A stretch of DNA of 64,000 nucleotides from Paenibacillus sp. HB172176 (GTDB lineage: Bacteria; Bacillota; Bacilli; Paenibacillales; Paenibacillaceae), in contig NZ_JAATHD010000025.1 in the NCBI RefSeq assembly GCF_011947265.1, forward strand, positions 23,752 to 87,751, given 5' to 3'. The notes beneath the pieces were generated by a model. That model was not told the DNA's origin, made no database searches, and saw nothing but the letters and a program-made list of their open reading frames with translations. This document shows positions 43,925 through 53,023 of the stretch, piece by piece; position 1 is the first letter of the stretch; every line of letters begins with the position of its first letter. The translations under genes and the position numbers were made by a program.

Positions 43925-46287
43925 GATTGTTCCTCCTCGTGGGATTGGGCCGCTTGCTTCTGTCGATATTGATTAGGCGATAAGCCTTCGAACTTGCGGA
44001 ACGTCCGAAGAAAGGTCGTCCGGTTGTAGAAGCCTACGCGTTCCGAAATATCGTTAACGGTAAGCTTGCTGCTCACCAGCAATTCCTTCGCGGCTTGAAC
44101 GCGAAGCTCGCTGATATAATCCGATAAATTCGTGTGATAATGCTCCTTGAACACCCTCGATACATATTTGACCGAAACCTTCATTTGTTCCGCAATGCTC
44201 TCCAGATGGAGATCGGTCATATATTGCTCCTCGACATATTGCTTGATCGTTTGCGCGAGCTCCTTGGATTTATGCGTCTTCTTCTCGGGAGCTGTCAAAT
44301 CGATAATCGCATGCAACGAATTCGCCAGCAGCTTCATACGTTCATCAAGAGCAATTTCAGCCGATTGCCAGCTCGAATTGCCGGAATGGAGCAAATCCCT
44401 CTCCCCCGTCATGCGATCAAGCTCCACGCCTCTCTCCAGGGCGAACCTCGCTGCCGTTTCGTACATGTTGCCAATAAATTCATTGCGAACGATGTAGGAC
44501 AGCTCCGGTCTCTGAACGATTTCCCTAATTGTCGCATCCGCTTCTTCTTTGTCGCCGAATCGGAGCGCCTTCAGCAGCTTGTTCTCATCCGCATAGGTGT
44601 ACGCCACTTCCTGCTTCTCGTTCGAACCGGCGGCATGCGCCATTTGCTCCGGATCGTCGGTTCGAATCAATTGAAGGGCCGTCATCGCGCCTCGATACGA
44701 CTTCGTAATCCCGTCTAATCCTTCATACGGCAGTCCCGCTCCAATTTTCATCCTGTAATATTTCTTGTCATATTCGAATGTACGCATGAAATGCTCCATG
44801 GCCTGATTGAATCGTTCCGCTTCTTCCCCGGAATCCACATTCACGATGCAATAGTAGAGATGCTCTCTTGATTCAAGCACATAGATGTTCGCATAATGGG
44901 ACAAATATCCGCGGATCAGGTTCTTGATTTTCGTTTCGATGACGATCCGTTCAATATCCTGTATTTCTTCGAAAAAACGCTCCATGAACTCGAAGGCCAC
45001 AACATAGCACAGGTAGAGCGGCTTCCTGAAATCCAAATGGGTCTCCAGCATTCGAACCATATCTTCTTGCTGCTTCCGCGTAATGTCGCTGCCTCCGATA
45101 ATTTGATGCAAAGCGTGATCCACATAGTCGCGAGCCATCATCTGCCACTCGTCATGATAGCGGTCCCGGTACGTAATCAACTGCTGAATGCCTTCGCCGA
45201 TCGCGTTCAAATCCTTCGGCAATTTGCCGGGGCTTTCTTCCTTCCTGCTGCGCCTGTCCTCCTCCAGGTAGATCTCCACGATCTTCCGAATCGGATTATA
45301 GATGTTCAAGGAGAAGATGAATGCGCATGTTATTCCGACAATAATGAGCACAAGGCTGATTCCTACGATTAAATGCAGAATGCCGCCTGCCTGATTCTCG
45401 AACGACTTGATGGGCGTAACGGCGTAATACGTCCAGTGGAAGGTATCCGTCACTGTGCGGGACACGATATAGCGTTGATGCTCGATGGTCACCTCTTTGC
45501 TCTTCTTCGCATCGTTATCGTCTTGTTGATTGTCGTCCGGCAAGGTCCAAGTCTTCAAATGGTTGAACCGCTCGTTCGTGGACAGCACCAGATTTCCCTG
45601 ATCGTCGAGCACAACGACCCCCGAAGCTCCTTGATCAATGACCGGCTGCAGCGCGTCCAGCACCTTGCTCACCGGCACGGTGGCCGCGAGCACCGCCTTA
45701 TGCTCGCCCGACGGATTCCGGACCAGGAAGGTGATGACCTCTGAGGTTCGAAAGGCGGTGGAAACCTGATCCGGCTTCAGAATGTCGACTGAATCCTCGG
45801 ACTGCAGCAGCTCCAGCCAATCCTCCGCGTTTCGGCTGCCGAATGTATTGATTTTGTCAAAAAACGCGTAAAAATCATTCACTCCGCTTCCCGTCAACAC
45901 ATAGGTGTCGTCCACGTAGACGAAGACATCGTCCGTAAATTGATTGACATGAAACCGCGCCCTCTCAATGCTGTCGAATAACAAGTGAAGATTCGCGCGA
46001 TCCTCCTCGTTGTGCCAGGACGACGGATCAAGCAAGCGAATGACATCCGGTTCGCCGTAAAAATGAATGCCCGCTTCGTAAATCATTTTCCAATAATTCT
46101 CGACGCTCTTGCTCGAGGACGCCAGATGGAGCTCCAGCTTCTCGGTATATTCCTTCTTCAGCTCGTTCACCGAGTTCACGTAGGCAATCGTCCCGAGCAA
46201 GGCGACCGGAATAAGAAGAGACAGGAAAGAGAGGAGAATCTTCACAAACAACTTATTGACCTTAATAAAGTCAATCCATTTGTTCAT
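43921..46287 (-). CDS. Membrane-bound AraC-family regulator with extracellular sensor
   Basis: The 788-residue product has a first membrane helix (LFVKILLSFLSLLIPVALLG), an extracellular Cache-like sensor of about 260 residues, a second helix (ILHLIVGISLVLIIVGITCA), a middle region as in YesN/YtdP-type proteins, and a C-terminal AraC DNA-binding domain (LESIAEQMKVSVKYVSRVFK; DISERVGFYNRTTFLRTFRK). Such one-protein sensors activate adjacent lpl-type sugar operons in Paenibacillus. It lies between the ABC genes and the enzymes, overlapping the BNR gene by ATGA. Confidence 0.93.
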   Translation of the reverse strand: MNKWIDFIKVNKLFVKILLSFLSLLIPVALLGTIAYVNSVNELKKEYTEKLELHLASSSKSVENYWKMIYEAGIHFYGEPDVIRLLDPSSWHNEEDRANLHLLFDSIERARFHVNQFTDDVFVYVDDTYVLTGSGVNDFYAFFDKINTFGSRNAEDWLELLQSEDSVDILKPDQVSTAFRTSEVITFLVRNPSGEHKAVLAATVPVSKVLDALQPVIDQGASGVVVLDDQGNLVLSTNERFNHLKTWTLPDDNQQDDNDAKKSKEVTIEHQRYIVSRTVTDTFHWTYYAVTPIKSFENQAGGILHLIVGISLVLIIVGITCAFIFSLNIYNPIRKIVEIYLEEDRRSRKEESPGKLPKDLNAIGEGIQQLITYRDRYHDEWQMMARDYVDHALHQIIGGSDITRKQQEDMVRMLETHLDFRKPLYLCYVVAFEFMERFFEEIQDIERIVIETKIKNLIRGYLSHYANIYVLESREHLYYCIVNVDSGEEAERFNQAMEHFMRTFEYDKKYYRMKIGAGLPYEGLDGITKSYRGAMTALQLIRTDDPEQMAHAAGSNEKQEVAYTYADENKLLKALRFGDKEEADATIREIVQRPELSYIVRNEFIGNMYETAARFALERGVELDRMTGERDLLHSGNSSWQSAEIALDERMKLLANSLHAIIDLTAPEKKTHKSKELAQTIKQYVEEQYMTDLHLESIAEQMKVSVKYVSRVFKEHYHTNLSDYISELRVQAAKELLVSSKLTVNDISERVGFYNRTTFLRTFRKFEGLSPNQYRQKQAAQSHEEEQS

Positions 46288-46321
46288 TATGCTTCTCCTC
46301 CTCCGTCATTGCTGGTATGAA

Positions 46322-47872
46322 CTATTCGGAGCGCCCAAGCGCCGTATTGTAGATTTCCTCTAATTGATCAGCCCCTGCGGCTGTAAGCTTCTTCGCCCAA
46401 GCGTCGAAATCGTCAAGCGACTTGGTGCCGATAATAAATTTCACGACATCCTCCTGGAGAATGGACAGCTTCGAAGTGATATCCTTTCGCTGCTCCACTT
46501 CCTCTTCCGTGAACACGGGGTCCAGGCTTGGCGCGTAATAAGCTCCCGGATCGGCGGTCAGCTCTTCGCCCCATTGCACCAAATCTTCGGAAGAAGCCTG
46601 CACCATCGGACCTTCATCCACATGAACCGCCAGAGCAAGCAGACCGAGACCGGTCTCGGACATCATCGCCCGAACGGGATCTCCGGAGTTGCTGTATTTG
46701 TCGATGGTAGCCTGCGTAATCGAAGGCTTGCCGTCGACCATCTCATAGGTTTCGCCTTCAATGCCGAAGTTGGTCGTCAATGTCCCCTCGGGACCGTACA
46801 TCCAGTCGAACATCTTGATAATCGCCTCAGGATTTTTTGTTTTCGAGCTTATCACATAATTATCGACAAGCCAACCTTTCGGATACAACCAGCCTTTGAT
46901 GTCGCCAGCGCTGTTCTTCAAATAGGGGATAAGATCAAATTTGGCGTTCGAATCATTCTCTTGGAGCGCCTTGTTATAGTTGACCGCGAATGAATTGTTG
47001 TCATAATAGAAGAACGATTTTCCCGTGCTCAGCTTCTGATCCCAATTTTCCTTCGTATTGATCGCGAAGTCGGGATCGAGAAGTTTCTCCTCGTACAGCT
47101 TGTGCAGGTAAGCCAGCACGTCCTTGAATTCGGGTTTGTTCAATCCGTAGAAATATTGATTGCTCTCATCATCATAGGTCATGCCGTAGCCGCTGCCCAT
47201 GCCCAGAGAGAAGGCATCCATGAAGGACATGCCCCGCGTCGTAAACGGATAAGAATCCGGATAAGCTTCCTTCATCGCCTTCAGCACGTCGTACAGCTCG
47301 TCGAAAGTTGCGGGAACTTGCAGATTCAGCTTCTCCAGTATATCCGTGCGGATCAAGAGGCCTTTGCCGCCTTGAATCTTGTAATTCTCCGTGATGGGGA
47401 ACGAATACAGCTTTCCGTCCACATACAGCTTTTTGATTTCCGGATTTTCCTCTATAATCTTCGAGAAATTAGGCATTTGATCCAGATAGTCCGAGATGGG
47501 AACGAACATGCCGGTCTCCGCGTATTTGACGACCTCCGAAGCTTCCACGCCCATAATATCCGGAATGTTGTTGGTCGAGAGAAGAGCGCTCTTCTTATCG
47601 ACATAATTGCTTCCGGGCACAGGCTCCAGATCGATGCTTACGCCGGTTTGCTCCTTAATCGCCTCGATAACGGGCGTATCCGTCATAATAGCTTGAGCCG
47701 CGTTCTCCCCCCTCATCCATCTTGCCGTAATCGCCTCGTTCGAAGAACCCGAGTTGTTGCCGCTTTCCGAGCTTGCGTTATTCCCATTGTTGTTCGATGA
47801 ACAAGCGGACATGATGACGGACAGCAGCAGGCAAAGCGTTAAGAATGCAGCGGATTTGTTCCATTTTTTCAT
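46322..47872 (-). CDS. Sugar ABC transporter binding lipoprotein (LplA type)
   Basis: The 516-residue extracellular binding protein has a lipoprotein signal (LCLLLSVIMSACSSNNNG, lipid-attached Cys near residue 24). The rest is a family 1 solute-binding fold typical of large LplA-like proteins (TFDELYDVLKAMKEAYPDSYPF; EAIIKMFDWMYGPEGTLTTNFG). It presents oligosaccharides to the two permeases encoded upstream. A 114-base gap separates it from the second permease. Confidence 0.93.
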   Translation of the reverse strand: MKKWNKSAAFLTLCLLLSVIMSACSSNNNGNNASSESGNNSGSSNEAITARWMRGENAAQAIMTDTPVIEAIKEQTGVSIDLEPVPGSNYVDKKSALLSTNNIPDIMGVEASEVVKYAETGMFVPISDYLDQMPNFSKIIEENPEIKKLYVDGKLYSFPITENYKIQGGKGLLIRTDILEKLNLQVPATFDELYDVLKAMKEAYPDSYPFTTRGMSFMDAFSLGMGSGYGMTYDDESNQYFYGLNKPEFKDVLAYLHKLYEEKLLDPDFAINTKENWDQKLSTGKSFFYYDNNSFAVNYNKALQENDSNAKFDLIPYLKNSAGDIKGWLYPKGWLVDNYVISSKTKNPEAIIKMFDWMYGPEGTLTTNFGIEGETYEMVDGKPSITQATIDKYSNSGDPVRAMMSETGLGLLALAVHVDEGPMVQASSEDLVQWGEELTADPGAYYAPSLDPVFTEEEVEQRKDITSKLSILQEDVVKFIIGTKSLDDFDAWAKKLTAAGADQLEEIYNTALGRSE

Positions 47873-47986
47873 TAGAAATTTCTCCCCTCATGAATGCTAT
47901 ATGTTCATGCTCTCTTATTCCTTGCCGAATTTCCTGTTTCACCTCGGTTCTGGCATCCTGATTGAGAGAGCCTTAAACCGATTGCG

Positions 47987-48859
47987 TCAGCCTTTCAGAG
48001 AACCTATCATAACACCTTTGACAAAATACTTCTGGATAAACGGATAGACCATTAGAATAGGAACAACCGCGATAATAATAACGGCGTACTTGATATTCGT
48101 CGCCGTCACCGTGCTGTACAGCCCCCCGATCTCCTGGGATTGCCCGGACATCTCGCCCAGCACAACCATATTCCTTAGAATGATCTGAAGCGGAAACTTG
48201 TCCTTGTCATCGAGATAGATCATCGCCGAGAAGAAGCTGTTCCAATGGCCGACGGCATAGAACAGGCTCATCGTGGCCATAATCGCCTTGGACAGCGGCA
48301 AAGTAATCTTGATGAGCGACACCCATTCATTGGCGCCGTCCATCTGCGCGGATTCATACAGCTCGTTCGGAATGCCCTGGAAGAACGTTCTCATAATGAT
48401 CATGTTCCATACGCTGATCGCCCCGGGAATAACGAGCGCCCAGATCGAATTCAGAAAGCCGAGCTTCTGCACCAGAAGATAGGATGGAATGAGTCCGCCG
48501 CTGAAGAACATCGTGATGACAATCAGCAAGGTGAAGGGGCCTTTCCCGTAAAAATTAGGCTTGGATAACGGATAGGCGCAGAGCGCCGTGCATGCCACAT
48601 TAATGGCGGTTCCGACCACGGTATAGAGAATCGTGTTCCCATAGGAACGGAAGATGGACGGATCCTCGAAGAGAAGACCGTACGTGTCCCAGTTCGGCTT
48701 AATCGGCCAGAAAGCCACCTCGCCTCTCATCACGGCATTCCCGTCGCTTACGGATACGATAAAGATATAGAAAATCGGATAAAACGTAATAAAAATAAGA
48801 ACCAGCATTACACCCACATTAGCTGTGTCGAACAACCGGCTTCCCCAGCTTCTGTTCAT
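47987..48859 (-). CDS. Sugar ABC permease, YtcP/CUT1 type
   Basis: This 290-residue permease has six membrane segments and the inner-loop EAA-type motif (ELYESAQMDGANEWVSLIKITLPLSKA). It pairs with the LplB-type permease encoded immediately upstream. The ATG behind AAAGGGGGA is chosen; a GTG 21 bases earlier overlaps the end of the preceding gene but has no ribosome site. The ATPase must be supplied from elsewhere, as with MsmX in Bacillus. Confidence 0.92.
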   Translation of the reverse strand: MNRSWGSRLFDTANVGVMLVLIFITFYPIFYIFIVSVSDGNAVMRGEVAFWPIKPNWDTYGLLFEDPSIFRSYGNTILYTVVGTAINVACTALCAYPLSKPNFYGKGPFTLLIVITMFFSGGLIPSYLLVQKLGFLNSIWALVIPGAISVWNMIIMRTFFQGIPNELYESAQMDGANEWVSLIKITLPLSKAIMATMSLFYAVGHWNSFFSAMIYLDDKDKFPLQIILRNMVVLGEMSGQSQEIGGLYSTVTATNIKYAVIIIAVVPILMVYPFIQKYFVKGVMIGSLKG

Positions 48860-48876
48860 CGTCCCGCTTCCCCCTT

Positions 48877-49833
48877 TCACCAGAGACTGGTCTCGCTTGC
48901 TTTCTTGCTAATATAATTCCCAATACTCAGGAAGAACAAAGCAATGACCGAATTAAACAAACCCACCGCCGTCGCATAGCTGAAATCGCTGGACACCAGA
49001 CCTCTTCGGTAGACGAAGGTGGAGATAATATCCGAGGTCTCGAAATTCGCCCCGTTCTGCAGCAGCAGCACCTTCTCGAAGGAAACCGACATGATGGCCC
49101 CGATGCTGAACAGGAACATAATGATGATGGTCGGCATGATGCCCGGGAGCGTCACATTGAGCGCCTGCCTCCATCTGTTCGCGCCGTCCATTCTGGCGGC
49201 GTCGTAGAGCTGCGGATCAATGCCGGTCAGAGCGGCCAGATAGATAATCGAGCCCCAGCCGATGCCCTGCCATATCTCCGAAGAGATATAGATGGACCGG
49301 AACCATTCCGGTATCATCAAGAACTGAATATGCTCCAACCCGAGGAGCTCCAGAAATTGATTGACGAGGCCGTCAAACGACAGGAAGTTAACCAGAATTC
49401 CGCACACAACGACCGTAGACATGAAATGCGGCATATAGGATACCGTCTGGACAACCCGCTTGAACTTGCTGCTGCGAAGCTCATTCAGCAGCAAAGCCAA
49501 TAGAATCGGAGCCGGAAACGCGAACAAAATCTGGTAGATGCCAATGAGCAGCGTATTGCGGATGATCGTCAAAAAGTAAGGGTCGCTCAAGAAATCCTTG
49601 AAATAGCGGAGCCCGACCCATTCGCTGCCGACAATGCCGTCAAACACGTTGTAATCCTTAAACGCGATCATGATTCCGAACATCGGGATATAGTGAAACA
49701 CAATAAAGTAGAGGAACGGAATCGCAAACATCAAATAGTAATATCTGCTTTGCTTCATTCGGTTCCAGGAGAGACCCCCCCGCCGTTCCTTTCTCTTCGG
49801 ACGGGGAGGATCAAGCACCGCTGCATCCTTCAA
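48877..49833 (-). CDS. Sugar ABC permease, LplB type
   Basis: The 318-residue permease carries the phrase YYYLMFAIPFLYFIVFHYIPMFG and the loop motif QLYDAARMDGANRWRQALNVTLPGI. The start is a TTG 9 bases after GGAGG; the open frame runs 43 codons further upstream with unrelated sequence. It is the first gene of the glycan operon, so the operon promoter should lie just upstream. Confidence 0.92.
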   Translation of the reverse strand: MKDAAVLDPPRPKRKERRGGLSWNRMKQSRYYYLMFAIPFLYFIVFHYIPMFGIMIAFKDYNVFDGIVGSEWVGLRYFKDFLSDPYFLTIIRNTLLIGIYQILFAFPAPILLALLLNELRSSKFKRVVQTVSYMPHFMSTVVVCGILVNFLSFDGLVNQFLELLGLEHIQFLMIPEWFRSIYISSEIWQGIGWGSIIYLAALTGIDPQLYDAARMDGANRWRQALNVTLPGIMPTIIIMFLFSIGAIMSVSFEKVLLLQNGANFETSDIISTFVYRRGLVSSDFSYATAVGLFNSVIALFFLSIGNYISKKASETSLW

Positions 49834-49990
49834 TTTGCATGACCTCCAATTCTCATTGATGGGTATGCATTGAACATAGTACGGTTCGCCCGGGCAATCC
49901 AGTAGCAATCCGTTCAGACGGATGCATATTCCCCACAAATACGCATGATGCATCTCGCCCACAGGTACAAATATCCCACGAAACAGCGGA

Positions 49991-50023
49991 ATTACAGCTT
50001 AATTACAGCTTAATTACAGCTTA
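49991..50023. repeat. Three exact 11-bp repeats
   Basis: ATTACAGCTTA occurs three times head to tail about 160 bases upstream of the first permease start. An 11-base period puts the repeats on one DNA face, which would suit a regulator, but this is speculative. Confidence 0.6.
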
Positions 50024-50124
50024 ATTGAACGCATCAACTGGGATTCGCCACCGCAGCCTGCAACTGCTTTTCGAACACCTGCAACCCATCACTTACCGCC
50101 AGCCGCCCTCAACCGCTCTCCGCT

Positions 50125-50260
50125 CTAACGGACATTTCGTCACCTTAGCGAGCAAAACGAGCATAAAAATAGCCCAACTAACCCGCTAACAGGTCAAAAT
50201 GTCCATTAAAAATCTGATGTCGCTAAAATGAGCCTCTAACGGTCGAAAATGTCTGTTAGA
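50125..50260. repeat. Family B palindromic intergenic repeat
   Basis: It opens CTAACGGACATTTCGTCACC and has inverse arms CTAACAGG, AAATGTCCATTA and GTCTGTTAG on the right. It lies between the glycan operon and the allantoin operon. It is the shortest copy. Confidence 0.65.
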
Positions 50261-50283
50261 AATGTGAATGCTCATTCAACACA

Positions 50284-50316
50284 AAAAGAGCCTCTGCCGA
50301 TAAAATCGACAAAGAC
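50284..50316 (-). terminator. Terminator of the allantoin operon
   Basis: On the minus strand GTCTTTGTCGAT pairs with ATCGGCAGAGGC (12 pairs including G-T) around TTT, then TCTTTTTG follows. Confidence 0.75.
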
Positions 50317-50325
50317 CCCTCAACG

Positions 50326-51672
50326 CTAAACCCGATACGCATCCAGCGCAGCCTGAACGCCCGCTCCCGCAGGCAGCTTCGCGCCGTGTCGCAGCAGCAC
50401 GGCCTCCAGCGCGCCGAGAGTGAGCAGCACATTGCGCTTGCTGCAGCTGTAGCCCATCGTGCCGATACGCCAGATTCGGCCCTTCAGCGGTCCGAAGGAG
50501 CTGGCGATCTCGATGCCGAACTCGCCCAGCAGCATTGCTCGCACCGACTCGCCGTCGATGCCTTCGGGAATTTCGACGCAGGTAACCATCGGCATCTTGC
50601 AAGCCGGATCGCCATAGAGCTGCAAACCCAATGCCTCAATGCCCGCCGCAATCGCGGCCTCATGCAAGCGGTGACGTTCGAACCTCGCTATCAGCCCTTC
50701 CTCCAAAACCAGCCTCAAGCCCTCCCGCAGCGCATAGAGCATCGTCGTCGATTCCGTATGATGATTCAGGCGAGCCGGGCTCCAATAATCCTGCAGCTGG
50801 CTGAGATCGAGATAGTTGCTCTGGACGGGAGCCCGCTTGTTGCTCGCATAGAGCGGCATGTCAGTGGTCGACCTGCCGCCTGATTGACTATTCCCTCCGC
50901 CTGCAACCTCTCCCGCATCTTCCTCATCGCTGACGCCTGGGCCGCGGAATGGCGATTCCATATGTCCAGAATTACTTCCAGCTAGCAGCCCCCGCTCGAT
51001 CCGCTTGCGACGCAGCAGCTTCTCCTCGGCCCGCTTGTTATACGTAATCGGCGCGAGGCCCGCCGGCACCGACAAGCATTTCTGCGTGCCGCCGATAACG
51101 GCGTCGATCTTCCACGCATCCGTCTTCACTGCCGCGCCGCCGATTGTCGCCACCGCATCGACGATCAGAAGCGCATCGACTTCTCTGCACACATCGCCAA
51201 TCCCTTCCAGCGGCTGCAGCCTGCCCGTCGAGGTCTCTCCGTGCACAAGCGCCACGATTCGGGGTCTATGCTTGCGAATCGCATCCGTTATCTCGGCCGT
51301 ATCGAATACATGGCCCCATTCCTTCTCGATCGTTACAACCTCCGCGCCGCAGCGATCCGCGATCTCCACGAGCAGATGACCGAATCTGCCGTAGATCGGC
51401 ACAAGCACTTTGTCGCCAGGCTCGATCAAGCTGACCATCACCGCTTCAATGCCCGAGCGCGACGTTCCGTCCACCGGAAAGGCCCATTCATTCTCTGTCT
51501 CGAACAATTGCCGCAGCATCTCCATCGTCTCATTCATAAGCGCCGTGAACTCCGGATCGAATTGACCGAGTATGCCATAAGACATCGCTCTGAGCACGCG
51601 AGGGTCCGCCTCTACCGGTCCCGGCGTCATGATGATGCGCGGCGACGGCGACAAATCCTTATAGCGCTTCAT
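50326..51672 (-). CDS. pucG: Class V aminotransferase, ureidoglycine/alanine-glyoxylate type
   Basis: The 448-residue PLP enzyme has the PLP-lysine region VIGGTQKCLSVPAGLAPI and the opening IIMTPGPVEADPRVLRAM of the alanine-glyoxylate/serine-glyoxylate aminotransferase family. In Bacillus PucG transfers the amino group of ureidoglycine to glyoxylate. An Asp/Glu/Gly-rich insert of about 40 residues (SDEEDAGEVAGGGNSQSGG) lies in the middle and is unusual. The ATG overlaps the pucF stop by four bases. Confidence 0.86.
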   Translation of the reverse strand: MKRYKDLSPSPRIIMTPGPVEADPRVLRAMSYGILGQFDPEFTALMNETMEMLRQLFETENEWAFPVDGTSRSGIEAVMVSLIEPGDKVLVPIYGRFGHLLVEIADRCGAEVVTIEKEWGHVFDTAEITDAIRKHRPRIVALVHGETSTGRLQPLEGIGDVCREVDALLIVDAVATIGGAAVKTDAWKIDAVIGGTQKCLSVPAGLAPITYNKRAEEKLLRRKRIERGLLAGSNSGHMESPFRGPGVSDEEDAGEVAGGGNSQSGGRSTTDMPLYASNKRAPVQSNYLDLSQLQDYWSPARLNHHTESTTMLYALREGLRLVLEEGLIARFERHRLHEAAIAAGIEALGLQLYGDPACKMPMVTCVEIPEGIDGESVRAMLLGEFGIEIASSFGPLKGRIWRIGTMGYSCSKRNVLLTLGALEAVLLRHGAKLPAGAGVQAALDAYRV

Positions 51673-52958
51673 ATCGCTTCCTCCTGATAGCCTAGTCTGT
51701 ACAACAGCTGCGCGAGCACCAGAACGCCGACTGCCAGCTCTCGCGAAGAAGTGAATTCCTCCGGCGAGTGGGAGATGCCATGCCGACTCGGCACGAACAG
51801 AAGCGCCGTCTTGCACAGCCGCTGCAGCATCTGAGCGTCATGGCCGGCGCCGCTGATCATTCGACGATGCGAAATCCCCCAAGCCTCGCATATCTCTGCC
51901 ATCTGCCTCCTCAGCCCCGCATCCATCCGAGCAGGCTTCTCTCGAAACCACTCGTATTGCTGTATGGCAAGCCCCCTCTGCTCTGCCGCCTCCTCGAAAG
52001 CCGCGGCCATCCACTTGCAGAATGCATCCAACGCGGCCTCGTCTCCATGCCTGACGTCGACGGTGAATTCCACCTTGCCCGCCACCACATTCGGCACGTT
52101 AGGCTGCGCGAGCAGCCTGCCGGCAGTCGCAACCAGCGGATCTCCCCGCTTAAGCGCCTCCGCATGCAAAAGATAAATCATTGCAGCCGCCCCCTCCAGT
52201 GCATCCCGCCTCATTCCCATTGGCGTTGTTCCGGCATGATTGGCAGCCCCCTCAAGCTGAATCGAAAATCTGCGCTGTCCCGCGATTGCCTCCACAATCC
52301 CGACAGACAAGCCATCCTTCTCCAGTACGCCGCCCTGCTCGATATGCAGCTCCAGAAAAACCGCAATATTATCCCGTCTCGCGGGAGAATAGTCGCCGAA
52401 GCCGAAGCCGCATGTCTTCATAGCGTCGTCGAACCGCATGTCGTCCACATCCCGAAGCTCCGCAGCCTCCTCCAAGCGGCGCTGACCGACAATACTGCCC
52501 GAACCCCAATAAGCCATCGGGAAGCGGCTGCCCTCCTCCTCGCTGAGCGATACCAGCTCCAAACTCCGTTTTGGCTTGCCGAATATGCGGTACAAAAACG
52601 ATAAAGCCGCCAGCCCCGCGGCAATGCCGTATGCTCCGTCATACTTGCCGCCCTGCACGACGGTATCGATATGAGAGCCTGTCAGAATCGATGGTTCCGA
52701 CTCGTTGATGCCCTGTATCTTCCCGAACAAATTGCCCGCTTCGTCGAAGACAGCAACCAGTCCCGCGTTCTCCATTCTCAGCCTAAGCGCCTGCTGCGCC
52801 GCCAGCCATTCCTTCGTATATAACAAGCGGGTAACGCCCGCTGTTTCTTCCTCTTTAGTAAAGACCGCCAATTCGTCCAACAGCTCGGCGACTTCAACCT
52901 CCCATGCTGTCAGAAGCTCTTCTTTGCTCAAATCTGCAAATCGTATATCCTGTTCCAT
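51669..52958 (-). CDS. pucF: Allantoate amidohydrolase
   Basis: This 429-residue M20-family metallohydrolase opens allantoate. It shows GSHIDTVVQGGKYDGAYG (metal His and Asp), SEEEGSRFPMAYWGSGSI, FLELHIEQGGVL, and the HAGTTPMGMRRDA motif of the dimerisation domain. The ATG lies 9 bases after AAGGAG. It is the second gene of the operon, 65 bases after the allantoinase, and overlaps pucG by ATGA. Confidence 0.93.
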   Translation of the reverse strand: MEQDIRFADLSKEELLTAWEVEVAELLDELAVFTKEEETAGVTRLLYTKEWLAAQQALRLRMENAGLVAVFDEAGNLFGKIQGINESEPSILTGSHIDTVVQGGKYDGAYGIAAGLAALSFLYRIFGKPKRSLELVSLSEEEGSRFPMAYWGSGSIVGQRRLEEAAELRDVDDMRFDDAMKTCGFGFGDYSPARRDNIAVFLELHIEQGGVLEKDGLSVGIVEAIAGQRRFSIQLEGAANHAGTTPMGMRRDALEGAAAMIYLLHAEALKRGDPLVATAGRLLAQPNVPNVVAGKVEFTVDVRHGDEAALDAFCKWMAAAFEEAAEQRGLAIQQYEWFREKPARMDAGLRRQMAEICEAWGISHRRMISGAGHDAQMLQRLCKTALLFVPSRHGISHSPEEFTSSRELAVGVLVLAQLLYRLGYQEEAI

Positions 52959-53023
52959 GGCGGTCAACTCCTTCAAGCTTTCATGCTTTTACGCATTTTT
53001 CATTCTCGTCAACTTGATCCCCT

